A stretch of DNA of 64,000 nucleotides from Nocardia arthritidis NBRC 100137 (GTDB taxonomy: Bacteria; Actinomycetota; Actinomycetes; Mycobacteriales; Mycobacteriaceae): NCBI RefSeq assembly GCF_001612765.1, contig NZ_BDBB01000001.1:1-64000 (forward strand), written 5' to 3'. Made by a program: the position numbers and the translations under genes. This document shows, piece by piece, positions 1 to 10,945 of the stretch (within the stretch, counting starts at the first letter, position 1; the number at the start of each line of letters is the position of its first letter). The notes beneath the pieces were generated by a model. That model did no database searches. It saw nothing but the letters and a program-made list of their open reading frames with translations, and was not told the DNA's origin.

Positions 1-190
1 GGTCCCGAAGAAGATGAGCAAGCTGGGCGCGGCGGGCAAGCCGGGCACCGGCAGCTTCCTGCGCGCGGATCCGCGCGCGGAGAGCGTGCGGCACTTCGAG
101 ATCGAGCACGAAGAGGAACGCAGACAACTCGCCGTGCTGCGCAAGGTTCAGCAACGAGCGAACGGTGACGGAAACGGTTCCGCGCACTGA
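1..190 (+). CDS. C-terminal fragment of an unidentified protein
   Basis: An open frame enters from the left edge (first full codon at base 2) and ends at TGA 188-190, giving about 62 residues. The visible tail is hydrophilic, with basic and acidic stretches (EIEHEEERRQ) and a Gly/Asn-rich end (NGDGNGSAH). There is no membrane segment or recognisable motif. GC-rich third positions in this frame support coding. I do not recognise the family; the function lies in the part outside the window. Confidence 0.6.
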   Translation, partial: VPKKMSKLGAAGKPGTGSFLRADPRAESVRHFEIEHEEERRQLAVLRKVQQRANGDGNGSAH

Positions 191-288
191 GGATTCGCGC
201 CGCACCCGACCCGCCCGAAAACCGCGAAGGCCCCGAGTCCACACGACCCGGGGCCCGCTTTGCCTTGTTCAGGCGATTCCGGAGCGGT

Positions 289-498
289 TCAGCCGCGCCG
301 GAACTCTCCCGTCGAGAACCCCATTAGGAATGCATCCCACTCGCCCGGCGCAAACGCCAAGACCGGGCCACGTCCACTGTCCTTGGTGTCACGAACCGCG
401 ACATTGCCGTCGACGAGAAAAGCGACTTCCACGCAGTTCCCATCCGGACCGCTGTATGTGCTCTTGCGCCACACAGCGCCCGTCCAATCAACCTCCAC
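289..498 (-). CDS. DUF397 domain protein
   Basis: This 69-residue protein is essentially one DUF397 domain. It has the family pattern WRKSTYSG, then NCVEVA, then VAVRDTKDS, then GPVLAF and a W-AF--G-STGEF ending. In actinobacteria such proteins usually sit beside an XRE-type helix-turn-helix regulator and are thought to work with it. No HTH gene lies on this strand within the 400 bases upstream, so this copy looks orphaned. Its molecular role is not established. The length equals the usual family length and the start at 498 is the only sensible ATG. Confidence 0.85.
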   Translation of the reverse strand: MEVDWTGAVWRKSTYSGPDGNCVEVAFLVDGNVAVRDTKDSGRGPVLAFAPGEWDAFLMGFSTGEFRRG

Positions 499-909
499 GG
501 CACTAGCTCCTTTGCTGCGTCGAGAGCGAGATTTCTCCTGACATCGTTCCAGCTAGCATCGGTACCCGACTGGAAAGCCGAATCCCGTGGTGCACCCCGT
601 GCCGGAGCGCACTTTCCCGGTGCGTAGATATCGCACATCGAGTTCGAGAGGAAATTAACCTCGCGCGGGGCCTGTCCCCGCGCGGTAACACTAGCAGGTC
701 CCTCGAAAGTTTGCCCGCCTCTTGCCTATTCAATCATCGCAACCACACACGTTTGCGAAGAGAGGAAGTTGCGGGAGCATTGCCAGCCTCCCTCATTCAT
801 TCTGCACACTGGCGTACCACAATGTTTTTAACGGATGTGATTGCTCTGTTATCGGAGCACAATTCGCGCTCGCCCACGGGCCGCGTCGACGCGGCCTCGG
901 CGGCCGTGC
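499..909. other. Intergenic region, nothing recognised
   Basis: These 411 bases separate the DUF397 gene from the DUF309 gene, which point away from each other, so promoters for both must lie here. Local AT-rich stretches occur around 730-850. I found no RNA gene, repeat or convincing small ORF with a ribosome binding site. Confidence 0.5.
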
Positions 910-1404
910 ATGATGGAACCTATGGTCGAACGCGCTCGAGACGACGCAGGTCGCGCCCGTAATGCCCGTCCGCGCGACCGTCTCGGGCGGCCGCTGCCTC
1001 CCGGGAGCACCGGAGTTGCCCGAATTCCGGACGATCTCGATCTTCCACCCCAGCAAACCTTGACCTTCGCCCAGCAACTGCTGGACGAAGGACTTGCATT
1101 CAACGCACACGAGGTTTTAGAGGCCGCATGGAAGAACGGACCGTTCGCCGAGCGGATGCTGTGGCAGGCGCTCGCGCAGTTCGCTGTCGGTCTGACCCAC
1201 ATACAGCGCGGTAATCCCAAAGGGGCGCGTACACTACTCGCCCGCGCTGTGTCGCGGTTGACGGCATACCAGCCGGAGGGCGGGCGAGCGCCCTACGATA
1301 TCGACCTCGCCGGATTGGTCGCCCACGCCGAGGCCCTGCTCGCCACGCTGGATGCGGGCGACGAACCGGCGGATGCCGAGCTGCGGCCGCGTCTGCGCGG
1401 TTGA
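910..1404 (+). CDS. DUF309 family protein
   Basis: From ATG 910 the protein is about 164 residues; ATG 913 and 922 are alternatives. The core carries the DUF309 signature: AFNAHEVLEAAWKNGPF, then ERMLWQALAQFAVGLTH, then QRGNPKGARTLLARA. The family is all-helical and conserved in actinobacteria and cyanobacteria; its function is unknown. The charged N-terminus (about 55 residues) is outside the domain and probably disordered. The stop overlaps a possible TTG start of the next gene, so the two are probably cotranscribed. Confidence 0.8.
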   Translation: MMEPMVERARDDAGRARNARPRDRLGRPLPPGSTGVARIPDDLDLPPQQTLTFAQQLLDEGLAFNAHEVLEAAWKNGPFAERMLWQALAQFAVGLTHIQRGNPKGARTLLARAVSRLTAYQPEGGRAPYDIDLAGLVAHAEALLATLDAGDEPADAELRPRLRG

Positions 1405-1460
1405 GCGCGTCGCTCCTACCATGGCCGACGTGCGCACCTCATCGTCTACCAGCCGGTCCC

Positions 1461-2378
1461 GTGACTGAGCCGGGCGCGGGCCGGTATGCGCCGAGCCCCT
1501 CCGGGGACCTGCATCTGGGCAATCTCCGTACCGCGCTGATGGCCTGGGCGTTCGCTCGTTCCACCGGCCGCCGCTTCCTGCTGCGGATCGACGACCTGGA
1601 CCGGGTGCGTCCCGGCGCGGAGCAGCGGCAGCTGGAGGACCTCGCCGCGATCGGCGTGGACTGGGACGGACCCGTGGTACGCCAGTCCGAACAGTCGGCG
1701 CGGTACGAGGCGGCCATCGATCGCCTCGCCGCCGCCGGTCTCACCTACGAATGCTTCTGTACCCGAAGGGAAATTCAGAAAGCCGCGACAGCGCCGCACG
1801 GCCCGATGGGCGCCTACCCCGGTACCTGCCGCACGCTGAGCGTCTCGGAACGGGCCCGGCTGCGCACCGAGGGTCGTCCGGCCGCGCTGCGTCTGCGCGC
1901 CACGGTCACCGAGTTCGAAGTGCGGGACGAGCTGCACGGTCGCTACCGAGGGCCGGTGGACGACGTGGTGCTGCGGCGCGGCGACGGCGTCCCGGCCTAC
2001 AACCTCGCCGTGGTAGTGGACGACGCGGCACAAGGCGTCGACCAAGTGGTGCGCGGCGACGACCTGTTGCCGTCGACCCCGCGCCAGGCATACCTCGCGA
2101 CGCTGCTCGACCTGCCGGTGCCGAGCTACGCGCACGTGCCGCTGGTGCTCAATACGGAGGGTCGGCGACTGGCCAAACGGGATGGAGCGGTGACACTCCG
2201 CGAACGATTGGCGCTCGGCAACACGCCGGAGGAAGTAGTCTCGGCACTAGCCGCTTCGCTCGGCTTCACCGCGACATCGTCGTCCGAGCTACTCGCGTGT
2301 TTCGACACCCGGCGGCTGCCCCGCGAACCGTGGATACTCGACGTTTACGGGTTGTTGCGAAGCAGCCCATGTCCGTAA
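1461..2378 (+). CDS. gluQ: Glutamyl-Q tRNA(Asp) synthetase
   Basis: GluQRS is a truncated glutamyl-tRNA synthetase paralog that attaches glutamate to the queuosine base at the wobble position of tRNA(Asp). The class I signature RYAPSPSGDLHLGN lies near the N-terminus and the KMSKS-equivalent appears as RLAKRDG about residue 238. The zinc site is present as C-F-C followed by Y-P-G-T-C. Length from GTG 1461 is 305 residues, matching the anticodon-domain-less family. TTG 1401, overlapping the previous stop, is the alternative start. Its substrate needs queuosine, which fits the queuosine-salvage genes 1.3 kb downstream (yhhQ, tgt). Confidence 0.9.
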   Translation: MTEPGAGRYAPSPSGDLHLGNLRTALMAWAFARSTGRRFLLRIDDLDRVRPGAEQRQLEDLAAIGVDWDGPVVRQSEQSARYEAAIDRLAAAGLTYECFCTRREIQKAATAPHGPMGAYPGTCRTLSVSERARLRTEGRPAALRLRATVTEFEVRDELHGRYRGPVDDVVLRRGDGVPAYNLAVVVDDAAQGVDQVVRGDDLLPSTPRQAYLATLLDLPVPSYAHVPLVLNTEGRRLAKRDGAVTLRERLALGNTPEEVVSALAASLGFTATSSSELLACFDTRRLPREPWILDVYGLLRSSPCP

Positions 2379-2424
2379 CGTACGCATCGTCCAACTACTG
2401 ATCAATCGACGAGGACAAACAACT

Positions 2425-3087
2425 ATGACAAGCGGTGGGTACGACCCCAACCAGTATCCTCAGGGCGGGCAGCCGTACGGGCAGCCGTACCCGCAGGGGG
2501 GCGACCAGTACGGGCAGCAGCCCCAGTACGGCCAGCAGCAGCCACAGTACGGGCAGCAGCAGCCCCAGTACGGGCAGCAACCGCAGTACGGTCAGCAGCA
2601 GCCACAGTACGGTCAGGATCCCTACGGTCAGTACCCGCAACAGCCCGGGTTCAACGCCTACGGCGGTCAGCCGGGGGACCTCGGCACGCGCATCGGCGCC
2701 CGCGTCATCGACGCGATCATCCTGATGATCCCGTACTTCATCCTGTACATCCTGGTCAACAACTCGGTGGGCCTGACCATCGGGCTCGGCCTGGTGTGGA
2801 CCCTGGTCCAGCTCGGCTACTTCGTCGGCATGGAGACCTCGCAGGGCACCACGCTCGGCAAGAAGATTCTCGGTCTGAAGGTGCTCGCCCCGGGCGGCGC
2901 CGCCAAGATCGACCCGGTCACCTCGCTGAAGCGCAACGCGTTCGTCGCGGCGAACATCATTCCGTGCGTCGGCGGCCTGGTCTCGCTGGGTCTGGCGATC
3001 TACATCATGGTCACCATCTCGCAGGACCCGAACAAGCAGGGCTGGCACGACAAGTTCGCCGGCGGCACCCAGGTCGTCAAGGCCTGA
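2425..3087 (+). CDS. RDD family membrane protein with Tyr/Gln/Gly/Pro-rich N-terminus
   Basis: The 220-residue protein has an N-terminal third made of near-perfect QYGQQQP-type repeats, then an RDD domain. The RDD part starts at LGTRIGARVIDAIIL, has about three to four hydrophobic segments, and includes the family-typical TTLGKKILGLKVL loop. RDD proteins are integral membrane proteins, some reported as ion exchangers; the role here is unknown. The repeats should form a disordered cytoplasmic tail. A GAGGA site precedes ATG 2425. The gene ends before a strong hairpin facing the DUF4190 gene, which has a similar low-complexity tail. Confidence 0.85.
   Translation: MTSGGYDPNQYPQGGQPYGQPYPQGGDQYGQQPQYGQQQPQYGQQQPQYGQQPQYGQQQPQYGQDPYGQYPQQPGFNAYGGQPGDLGTRIGARVIDAIILMIPYFILYILVNNSVGLTIGLGLVWTLVQLGYFVGMETSQGTTLGKKILGLKVLAPGGAAKIDPVTSLKRNAFVAANIIPCVGGLVSLGLAIYIMVTISQDPNKQGWHDKFAGGTQVVKA
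2506..2616 (+). repeat. Short tandem repeats coding for YGQ-rich tail
   Basis: Copies of a cagtacgg-cagcagca-like unit follow one another in frame inside the RDD gene, encoding repeated QYGQQQP. Such repeats can expand or shrink by slippage without changing frame. Confidence 0.85.
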
Positions 3088-3109
3088 TCCACCACAGCGA
3101 TATTTCGAA

Positions 3110-3150
3110 AGCAACAGGGGCGCACCCGAATCGGGTGCGCCCCTGTTGCT
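3110..3150. terminator. Bidirectional terminator between convergent genes
   Basis: A perfect 20-bp inverted repeat (3110-3129 with 3131-3150) reads agcaacaggggcgcacccga on the left arm. It sits between the stop codons of the RDD and DUF4190 genes and can end transcription from both sides. Confidence 0.85.
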
Positions 3151-3165
3151 TTCCCGGCCGTGCCG

Positions 3166-3684
3166 CTACGTGCTGGTCGCCCCCGCGATGATCACGACGA
3201 CGAACCACAGGATGCCGAGCACGATCGCGCCGACACCGATCCAGATGCCCGCCAGCGCCATGCCGCGTCCTTCTTGACCGCTCTGCTTGACCTGATTGAG
3301 CGCGATCACCCCGAGGATGATGCCGACGATCGAGCCGAGCCCACAGGTGACGAATCCGACCAGCGACGAGATCAGCGCACCGATCGCCATGCCGTTGGTG
3401 CCCTGCGCCGGGACTCCGTAGGGCTGGTAGGGAGTCTGGTAGCCGTAGTTCGGCTGACCGTACGGCTGCACGGGCTGCTGATAGGACGGATACTGCGGCT
3501 GCGGAGGCGGCGTCATCGGCTGCGAAGGCGGCTGTACCGGGTACTGCGGCGCCGACGGGTAACCCGACGGCTGCTGCTCAGGACTCGGGTACTGCGGGAC
3601 CGAACTCTGCCCACCGGACTCCGGCGACACGCCTTGGCCGCCGTACTGCTTCCACCACTCGTCGGAATCGCCGGGATTCGTCAT
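3166..3684 (-). CDS. DUF4190 domain membrane protein
   Basis: From ATG 3684 this is 172 residues. The first half is a disordered tail rich in Pro, Gln, Tyr and Ser. The second half has the DUF4190 pattern: a hydrophobic hairpin MAIGALISSLVGFVTCGLGS, then GIILGVIALNQVKQSGQEGRG, then a second membrane segment to the end. DUF4190 proteins are two-to-three-helix membrane proteins of unknown function. Its start lies near the start of the divergent yhhQ-like gene, so the two probably share a short promoter region. Confidence 0.8.
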   Translation of the reverse strand: MTNPGDSDEWWKQYGGQGVSPESGGQSSVPQYPSPEQQPSGYPSAPQYPVQPPSQPMTPPPQPQYPSYQQPVQPYGQPNYGYQTPYQPYGVPAQGTNGMAIGALISSLVGFVTCGLGSIVGIILGVIALNQVKQSGQEGRGMALAGIWIGVGAIVLGILWFVVVIIAGATST

Positions 3685-3713
3685 TGCTACAGCGTATTCC
3701 ACAACCTGGTTGG

Positions 3714-4493
3714 ATGATGCGGGTGAGTGAGTCGAAAACCACGCAAGAGCACGGCGGGCCTGGGCGCCCCGCGGACCATGCGGCATTCGCCCAGGTCGCG
3801 CGGGGGTACTACGCACCGATCGTGGCCCTGTTCACTGCCACCCTGATCATTTCCAACATCTGCGCCACCAAGGGGGTGGAGTTCCTCGGCGATCGGTCGG
3901 TGTCGCTGGGGCCGCTACAAGTCCTGCCGATCGCCACCGATGGCGCCTTCTTCCTGTTCCCGCTGGCCTACATCCTCGGCGACGTACTGAGCGAGGTGTA
4001 CGGCTTCCGCGCCACCCGGCGCGCCATCTACTACGGCTTCGCCGCCCTGCTGCTGACGGTCGTGTGCTTCGCCATCGCGATCCGGCTGCCCGCCGCGAGC
4101 TTCTACGACAACCAAGAGGCGTTCCGCACCGTCCTCGGGACGACGCCTCGGCTCGTCATCGCCGGCCTGGCCGGGTACTTCGTCGGCCAGCTGCTGAATT
4201 CCGCCACACTGGTGCTGATCAAGGAGCGGACGAAGGAAAAGTACCTGTGGGCCAGGCTCATCGGATCGACCATCGTCGGCGAGTTCGCCGACACGCTGAT
4301 CTTCTGTTCGATCGCCGCGGGCGCCATCGGCATCGATACCTGGCAGCAGTTCGTCAACTACGTGATCATCGGCTTCATCTGGAAGACCCTCTGCGAGGTG
4401 ATCGTGCTCCCGATCACCTACCGGGTGATCGCGTTGCTCAAGAAGCACGAACCCAGCTACGCGCCGACCGGAGTGGATCCACTGCGCACCTGA
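3714..4493 (+). CDS. yhhQ: Queuosine precursor transporter (YhhQ / DUF165 family)
   Basis: A 259-residue integral membrane protein with about six hydrophobic segments. Family markers are LFTATLIISNICATKGVE, then GAFFLFPLAYILGDVLSEVYG and GFRATRRAIYYG, and later GEFADTLIFC. Members of this family import 7-deazaguanine precursors (preQ0, preQ1) or queuine. The gene runs convergently into tgt, the enzyme that inserts such bases into tRNA, which strongly supports the assignment. No preQ1 synthesis genes are in the window, so salvage is likely. Possible starts are ATG 3714, ATG 3717 and GTG 3723; no clear ribosome binding site decides between them. Confidence 0.85.
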   Translation: MMRVSESKTTQEHGGPGRPADHAAFAQVARGYYAPIVALFTATLIISNICATKGVEFLGDRSVSLGPLQVLPIATDGAFFLFPLAYILGDVLSEVYGFRATRRAIYYGFAALLLTVVCFAIAIRLPAASFYDNQEAFRTVLGTTPRLVIAGLAGYFVGQLLNSATLVLIKERTKEKYLWARLIGSTIVGEFADTLIFCSIAAGAIGIDTWQQFVNYVIIGFIWKTLCEVIVLPITYRVIALLKKHEPSYAPTGVDPLRT

Positions 4494-4559
4494 CGAACTC
4501 CCTGACCACCCTGCGGCGCGGGCGCCGCAAGAGACGATCGCGGCTGCGCGTACTCCCGA

Positions 4560-7790
<3,231 letters not shown>

Positions 7791-7794
<4 letters not shown>

Positions 7795-9524
7795 CGCGCC
7801 TCCTCGGCACTCAGTTGCGACTCGACGATCTCCCGGTACTCCGAGCAATCCCGCAGCAGCTGCTCGTGGGTGCCGATGCCGGCCATCGCGCCGTCCTCGA
7901 GCACCACGATCTGATCCGCGTCCCGGATGGTGGCGATGCGCTGCGCGACGATGAGAACCGACGCGTTCGAGGTCTCCGGCTTCAGCGCCTCGCGCAGCCT
8001 GGCGTCGGTCGCGACGTCGAGCGCGGAGAACGAGTCGTCGAACAAATACACCCTCGGCTTCTTCACCAGCGCTCGCGCGATGGCCAGCCGCTGGCGCTGG
8101 CCTCCGGAAACGGTGGTGCCGCCTTGAGCGACGGGGGTCTGCAATCCCTCCGGCATCTCCCGGACGAAATCGGCGGCCTGCGCGATCTCGAGCGCGCGCC
8201 AGAGTTCCTCGTCGGTGGCGTGCGGATCGCCGTAGCGCAGATTGCTCGCGATCGTGCCGGAGAAGAGGTACCCCTTCTGCGGGACGAGACCGATCTGCGA
8301 ACGCAAGACCTCCAGGTCGATGTGGCGGACGTCGGTGCCGCCGACGTAGACCGCGCCGTCGGTGACGTCCATCAGCCGGGGAATGAGGTTGATCAGCGTG
8401 GTTTTCCCGGCGCCGGTGGAGCCGACTATCGCGGTGGTGGTGCCGGGACGCACCTGGAAACGGATGGCCTCGAGCACCGGCTTTTCCGCACCGGGGAAGG
8501 CGAATTCGGCGAACTGGAAGTCCACGACGGCCGGGTCGTCGGTGAACGGCTGCGGCAAGCGCGGCGGGTGCACCGAGGATTCGGTGTCGAGCACCTCGCC
8601 GATCCGGTCGGCGGAGACCGCGGCGCGCGGCGCCATCATGGCCAGGAACGAGGCCATCATCACGGCCATGAGGATCTGCATGATGTAGGACAGCATCGCG
8701 GTGAGCGAACCGATCTGCATGTGCCCGGCGTCGATCGCGTGCCCGCCGAACCAGATCACCGCGACCGCGGTGACATTGCTGATCAGCATGACGGTGGGGA
8801 ACATCAGCGCCATCAACCGGCCGACCCGAAGCGCGGTGTCGGTGAGTTCGGTGTTGGCCAGGCCGAAGCGCCAGGTCTCCTGCCGTTCCCGCACGAAGGC
8901 CCGCACCACGCGGATACCGGTGATCTGCTCACGCAGTACCCGATTCACCTCATCGATCCTGGCTTGCATGTCGCGGAAGCCGGGCACCATCTTGGAGATG
9001 ATCACGCCCATGGACAACGCCAGCGCGGGCACCGCGATCAGCAGCAGCCAGGACAGCCCGAGATCCTCGCGCAAGGCCATGATGATGCCGCCCACGCACA
9101 TGATCGGCGCCATCACCAGAATGGTCGCCGACATCACGATGAGCAGCTGAACCTGCTGAATGTCGTTGGTATTGCGGGTGATCAGCGAGGGCGCGCCGAA
9201 CATCCCCACTTCGCGCGCGGAGAACGTGCCGACGCGGTGCAGCAGCGCGCCGCGCAGGTCGCGGCCCGCGCCCATGGCCGCCTGCGCGCCGAGATAGACC
9301 GATGCGGCCGACGCGACGATCTGCACGCCCGTCACCGCGAGCATCCACAAGCCGGTGGTCCAGATGTAGCCGAGATCACCTTTGGTGACGCCGTTGTCGA
9401 TCAGGTCCGCGTTCAGGCTGGGCAGATACAGCATCGCGATCACGGAAATCAGCTGAAGCGCAACGACCCCCGCCAGCTGGGCGCGGTAAGGGTACAGATG
9501 CGAACGGAGAAGTCTGGTCAGCAT
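7791..9524 (-). CDS. ABC exporter half-transporter, degenerate-site partner
   Basis: A 577-residue exporter half with an N-terminal six-helix domain and C-terminal ATPase. Walker A is GSTGAGKTTLINLI and the signature is VSGGQRQRLAIARAL. Walker B reads VYLFDDSFSALD, so Asp replaces the catalytic Glu, the usual mark of the inactive site in heterodimeric exporters. It is the first gene of the pair and overlaps the second by ATGA. The Rrf2 regulator upstream on the same strand could control it. Confidence 0.9.
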
Positions 9525-9548
9525 GATGAGTCGCAGGCTACCGGCTGT

Positions 9549-9563
9549 CGACGCGAGGCGTCG
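9549..9563. promoter_or_regulatory. Short inverted repeat upstream of the ABC pair
   Basis: A cgacgc-gag-gcgtcg palindrome lies 25-40 bases before the ABC start at 9524, in the 87-base gap after the Rrf2 gene. It could be an operator, or a chance feature of GC-rich DNA. Confidence 0.3.
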
Positions 9564-9611
9564 TGAAGATTTCTGACCTGCATAAATGCTCTCCCGTCGG
9601 GGGTTACGGAG

Positions 9612-10115
9612 CTAGCGGCGCGCCCAGGCGCCCGGATCTTCGGTGAGCGCCTCGACGAATCCGGGCAGCCGATCGTTCGCGATGTCGGCGATGGTGACGT
9701 TCTCCAGCACCGCCCGAATGTTGACCCGCAGCGCGATCCACACCCGCTGTAACGGTTCGGCCGCACCGGAATAGTGGACGTCCTCCGGCCGGGCACCGCG
9801 CACCGACGCCAGCGGGCCCTCGATCGCGCGGATCACGTCGGCGATGGAAATGTCGGCGGCGGCCCTGGCCAGCCAGTAGCCGCCGTCCGGACCGCGCCTG
9901 CTGATCACCAGTCCGGCTCGGCGCAGCTCGCCGAGCACGGACTCGAGCACCTTCGGCGGAATCCGCTGGGCGGTGGCGATCGCTTCGGCCTTGACCACGG
10001 GCGCGGCCTGCACGAGGGGTGCGCCGAGCCCGACGACGGACTGGTCCAGTCGCGGCGCACTGGCGATCTCGAGCAGCGTCCGCACCGCGTAATCGACCTT
10101 CGCGGTGATGTGCAC
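9612..10115 (-). CDS. Rrf2 family transcriptional regulator
   Basis: From GTG 10115 the protein has 167 residues. It opens with HITAKVDYAVRTLLEIA, typical of Rrf2 winged-helix regulators, followed by IPPKVLESVLGELRRAGLV and the wing RRGPDGGYWLA. The C-terminal part SIADVIRAIEGPLA is also typical. It has no cysteine, so it cannot bind an Fe-S cluster through cysteines as NsrR and IscR do. A stretch of about 15 extra residues sits between helix 1 and the recognition region. It lies between the ABC exporter and TetR genes, all on the minus strand. The effector is unknown. Confidence 0.85.
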   Translation of the reverse strand: MHITAKVDYAVRTLLEIASAPRLDQSVVGLGAPLVQAAPVVKAEAIATAQRIPPKVLESVLGELRRAGLVISRRGPDGGYWLARAAADISIADVIRAIEGPLASVRGARPEDVHYSGAAEPLQRVWIALRVNIRAVLENVTIADIANDRLPGFVEALTEDPGAWARR

Positions 10116-10152
10116 AGCGGCGACTCCTGGCGTCGAGGGGGATAGCTCGAAT

Positions 10153-10743
10153 CTACGCGCCGCCGCCCGCCAGCACGCAGGTCGCGGCATCCAGCAGTGA
10201 GGATTCCACCAGTGAATCGTCCGCACCAGGCACGAGTTCCTTGGACACCAGCGCGACACCGATCACCTCGAGCGCGGCGCAGGCGCGCAGCTGCGCCTCC
10301 TCGGTGGCGTCCGGCCCGGCCAGCCACTCGCGCAGCGCCCGGCTGGCGTCCATGAGATCCGGATAGCGGTCGGCCATGGCGTTGATGATGGCGACGGTGT
10401 CGCGCACGACCAACGCCCCGGCGTCACGGTGATGAATCAGGCCGCGCAGATATGTCCCCAGCACCTGGCGGATGCTCTCGGCGTCGTGCGGCACCTGGTC
10501 GAGATCGTTCACCACCGAACGCATGTGATCGACGATCGGATCGATGATCGCCAATAGCAGATCGAGCTTCGACGCATAGTGATAGTAGAGCGATGCCTTT
10601 GTGATTCCCACCGCATCCGCGACCTCGCGCAAGCTCGTCTGCTCGAATCCTTTGGCCCCGAACAGCTTCACCGCGGCGTCCCGAATCGCGCTTTTAGTGC
10701 CTCTACCTGCGGCGACAGCGCCGGGTGTGTCACGCACAGACAT
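10153..10743 (-). CDS. TetR family repressor, probable regulator of the MMPL transporter
   Basis: A 196-residue TetR protein. The DNA-binding domain is at the N-terminus: IRDAAVKLFGAKGFEQTSLR, then VADAVGITKASLYYHYASK. The C-terminal helical domain is the variable ligand pocket. The gene is divergent from an MMPL transporter with a strong palindrome between them, the standard arrangement for a repressor controlling itself and an exporter. The ligand cannot be read from the sequence. Confidence 0.9.
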   Translation of the reverse strand: MSVRDTPGAVAAGRGTKSAIRDAAVKLFGAKGFEQTSLREVADAVGITKASLYYHYASKLDLLLAIIDPIVDHMRSVVNDLDQVPHDAESIRQVLGTYLRGLIHHRDAGALVVRDTVAIINAMADRYPDLMDASRALREWLAGPDATEEAQLRACAALEVIGVALVSKELVPGADDSLVESSLLDAATCVLAGGGA

Positions 10744-10825
10744 TCGATGATCCTCTCATCACCTTCGCATCGAGCGAACGTCGCCCGCAGAATAGAGGTT
10801 GTTCCTCCGCTTAGCTCCTGGGTAG

Positions 10826-10849
10826 TCTACCTACCGCACGGTAGGCAGA
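10826..10849. promoter_or_regulatory. Probable TetR operator between tetR and mmpL-like genes
   Basis: A near-perfect palindrome with 11-bp arms around CA and one mismatch; the core is cctaccg-ca-cggtagg. It lies in the divergent promoter region. The half-site ggtaggcag recurs at 10869-10877 and a partly matching inverted copy lies at 10894-10901, suggesting a second, weaker site. Confidence 0.8.
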
Positions 10850-10945
10850 AAGCGTCAGTGGAGGCGGAGGTAGGCAGGGCACCCCCGCGAGTGCTGTCTA
10901 CACGCAGACCCAGCACGATCCCAGTCATCGCTAGGAGAACCACTC

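Noticed and set aside
2506..2616. Regular DNA repeats as a possible CRISPR array
   Set aside because: Repeats are contiguous, in frame and encode QYGQQ; there are no spacers and no cas genes.
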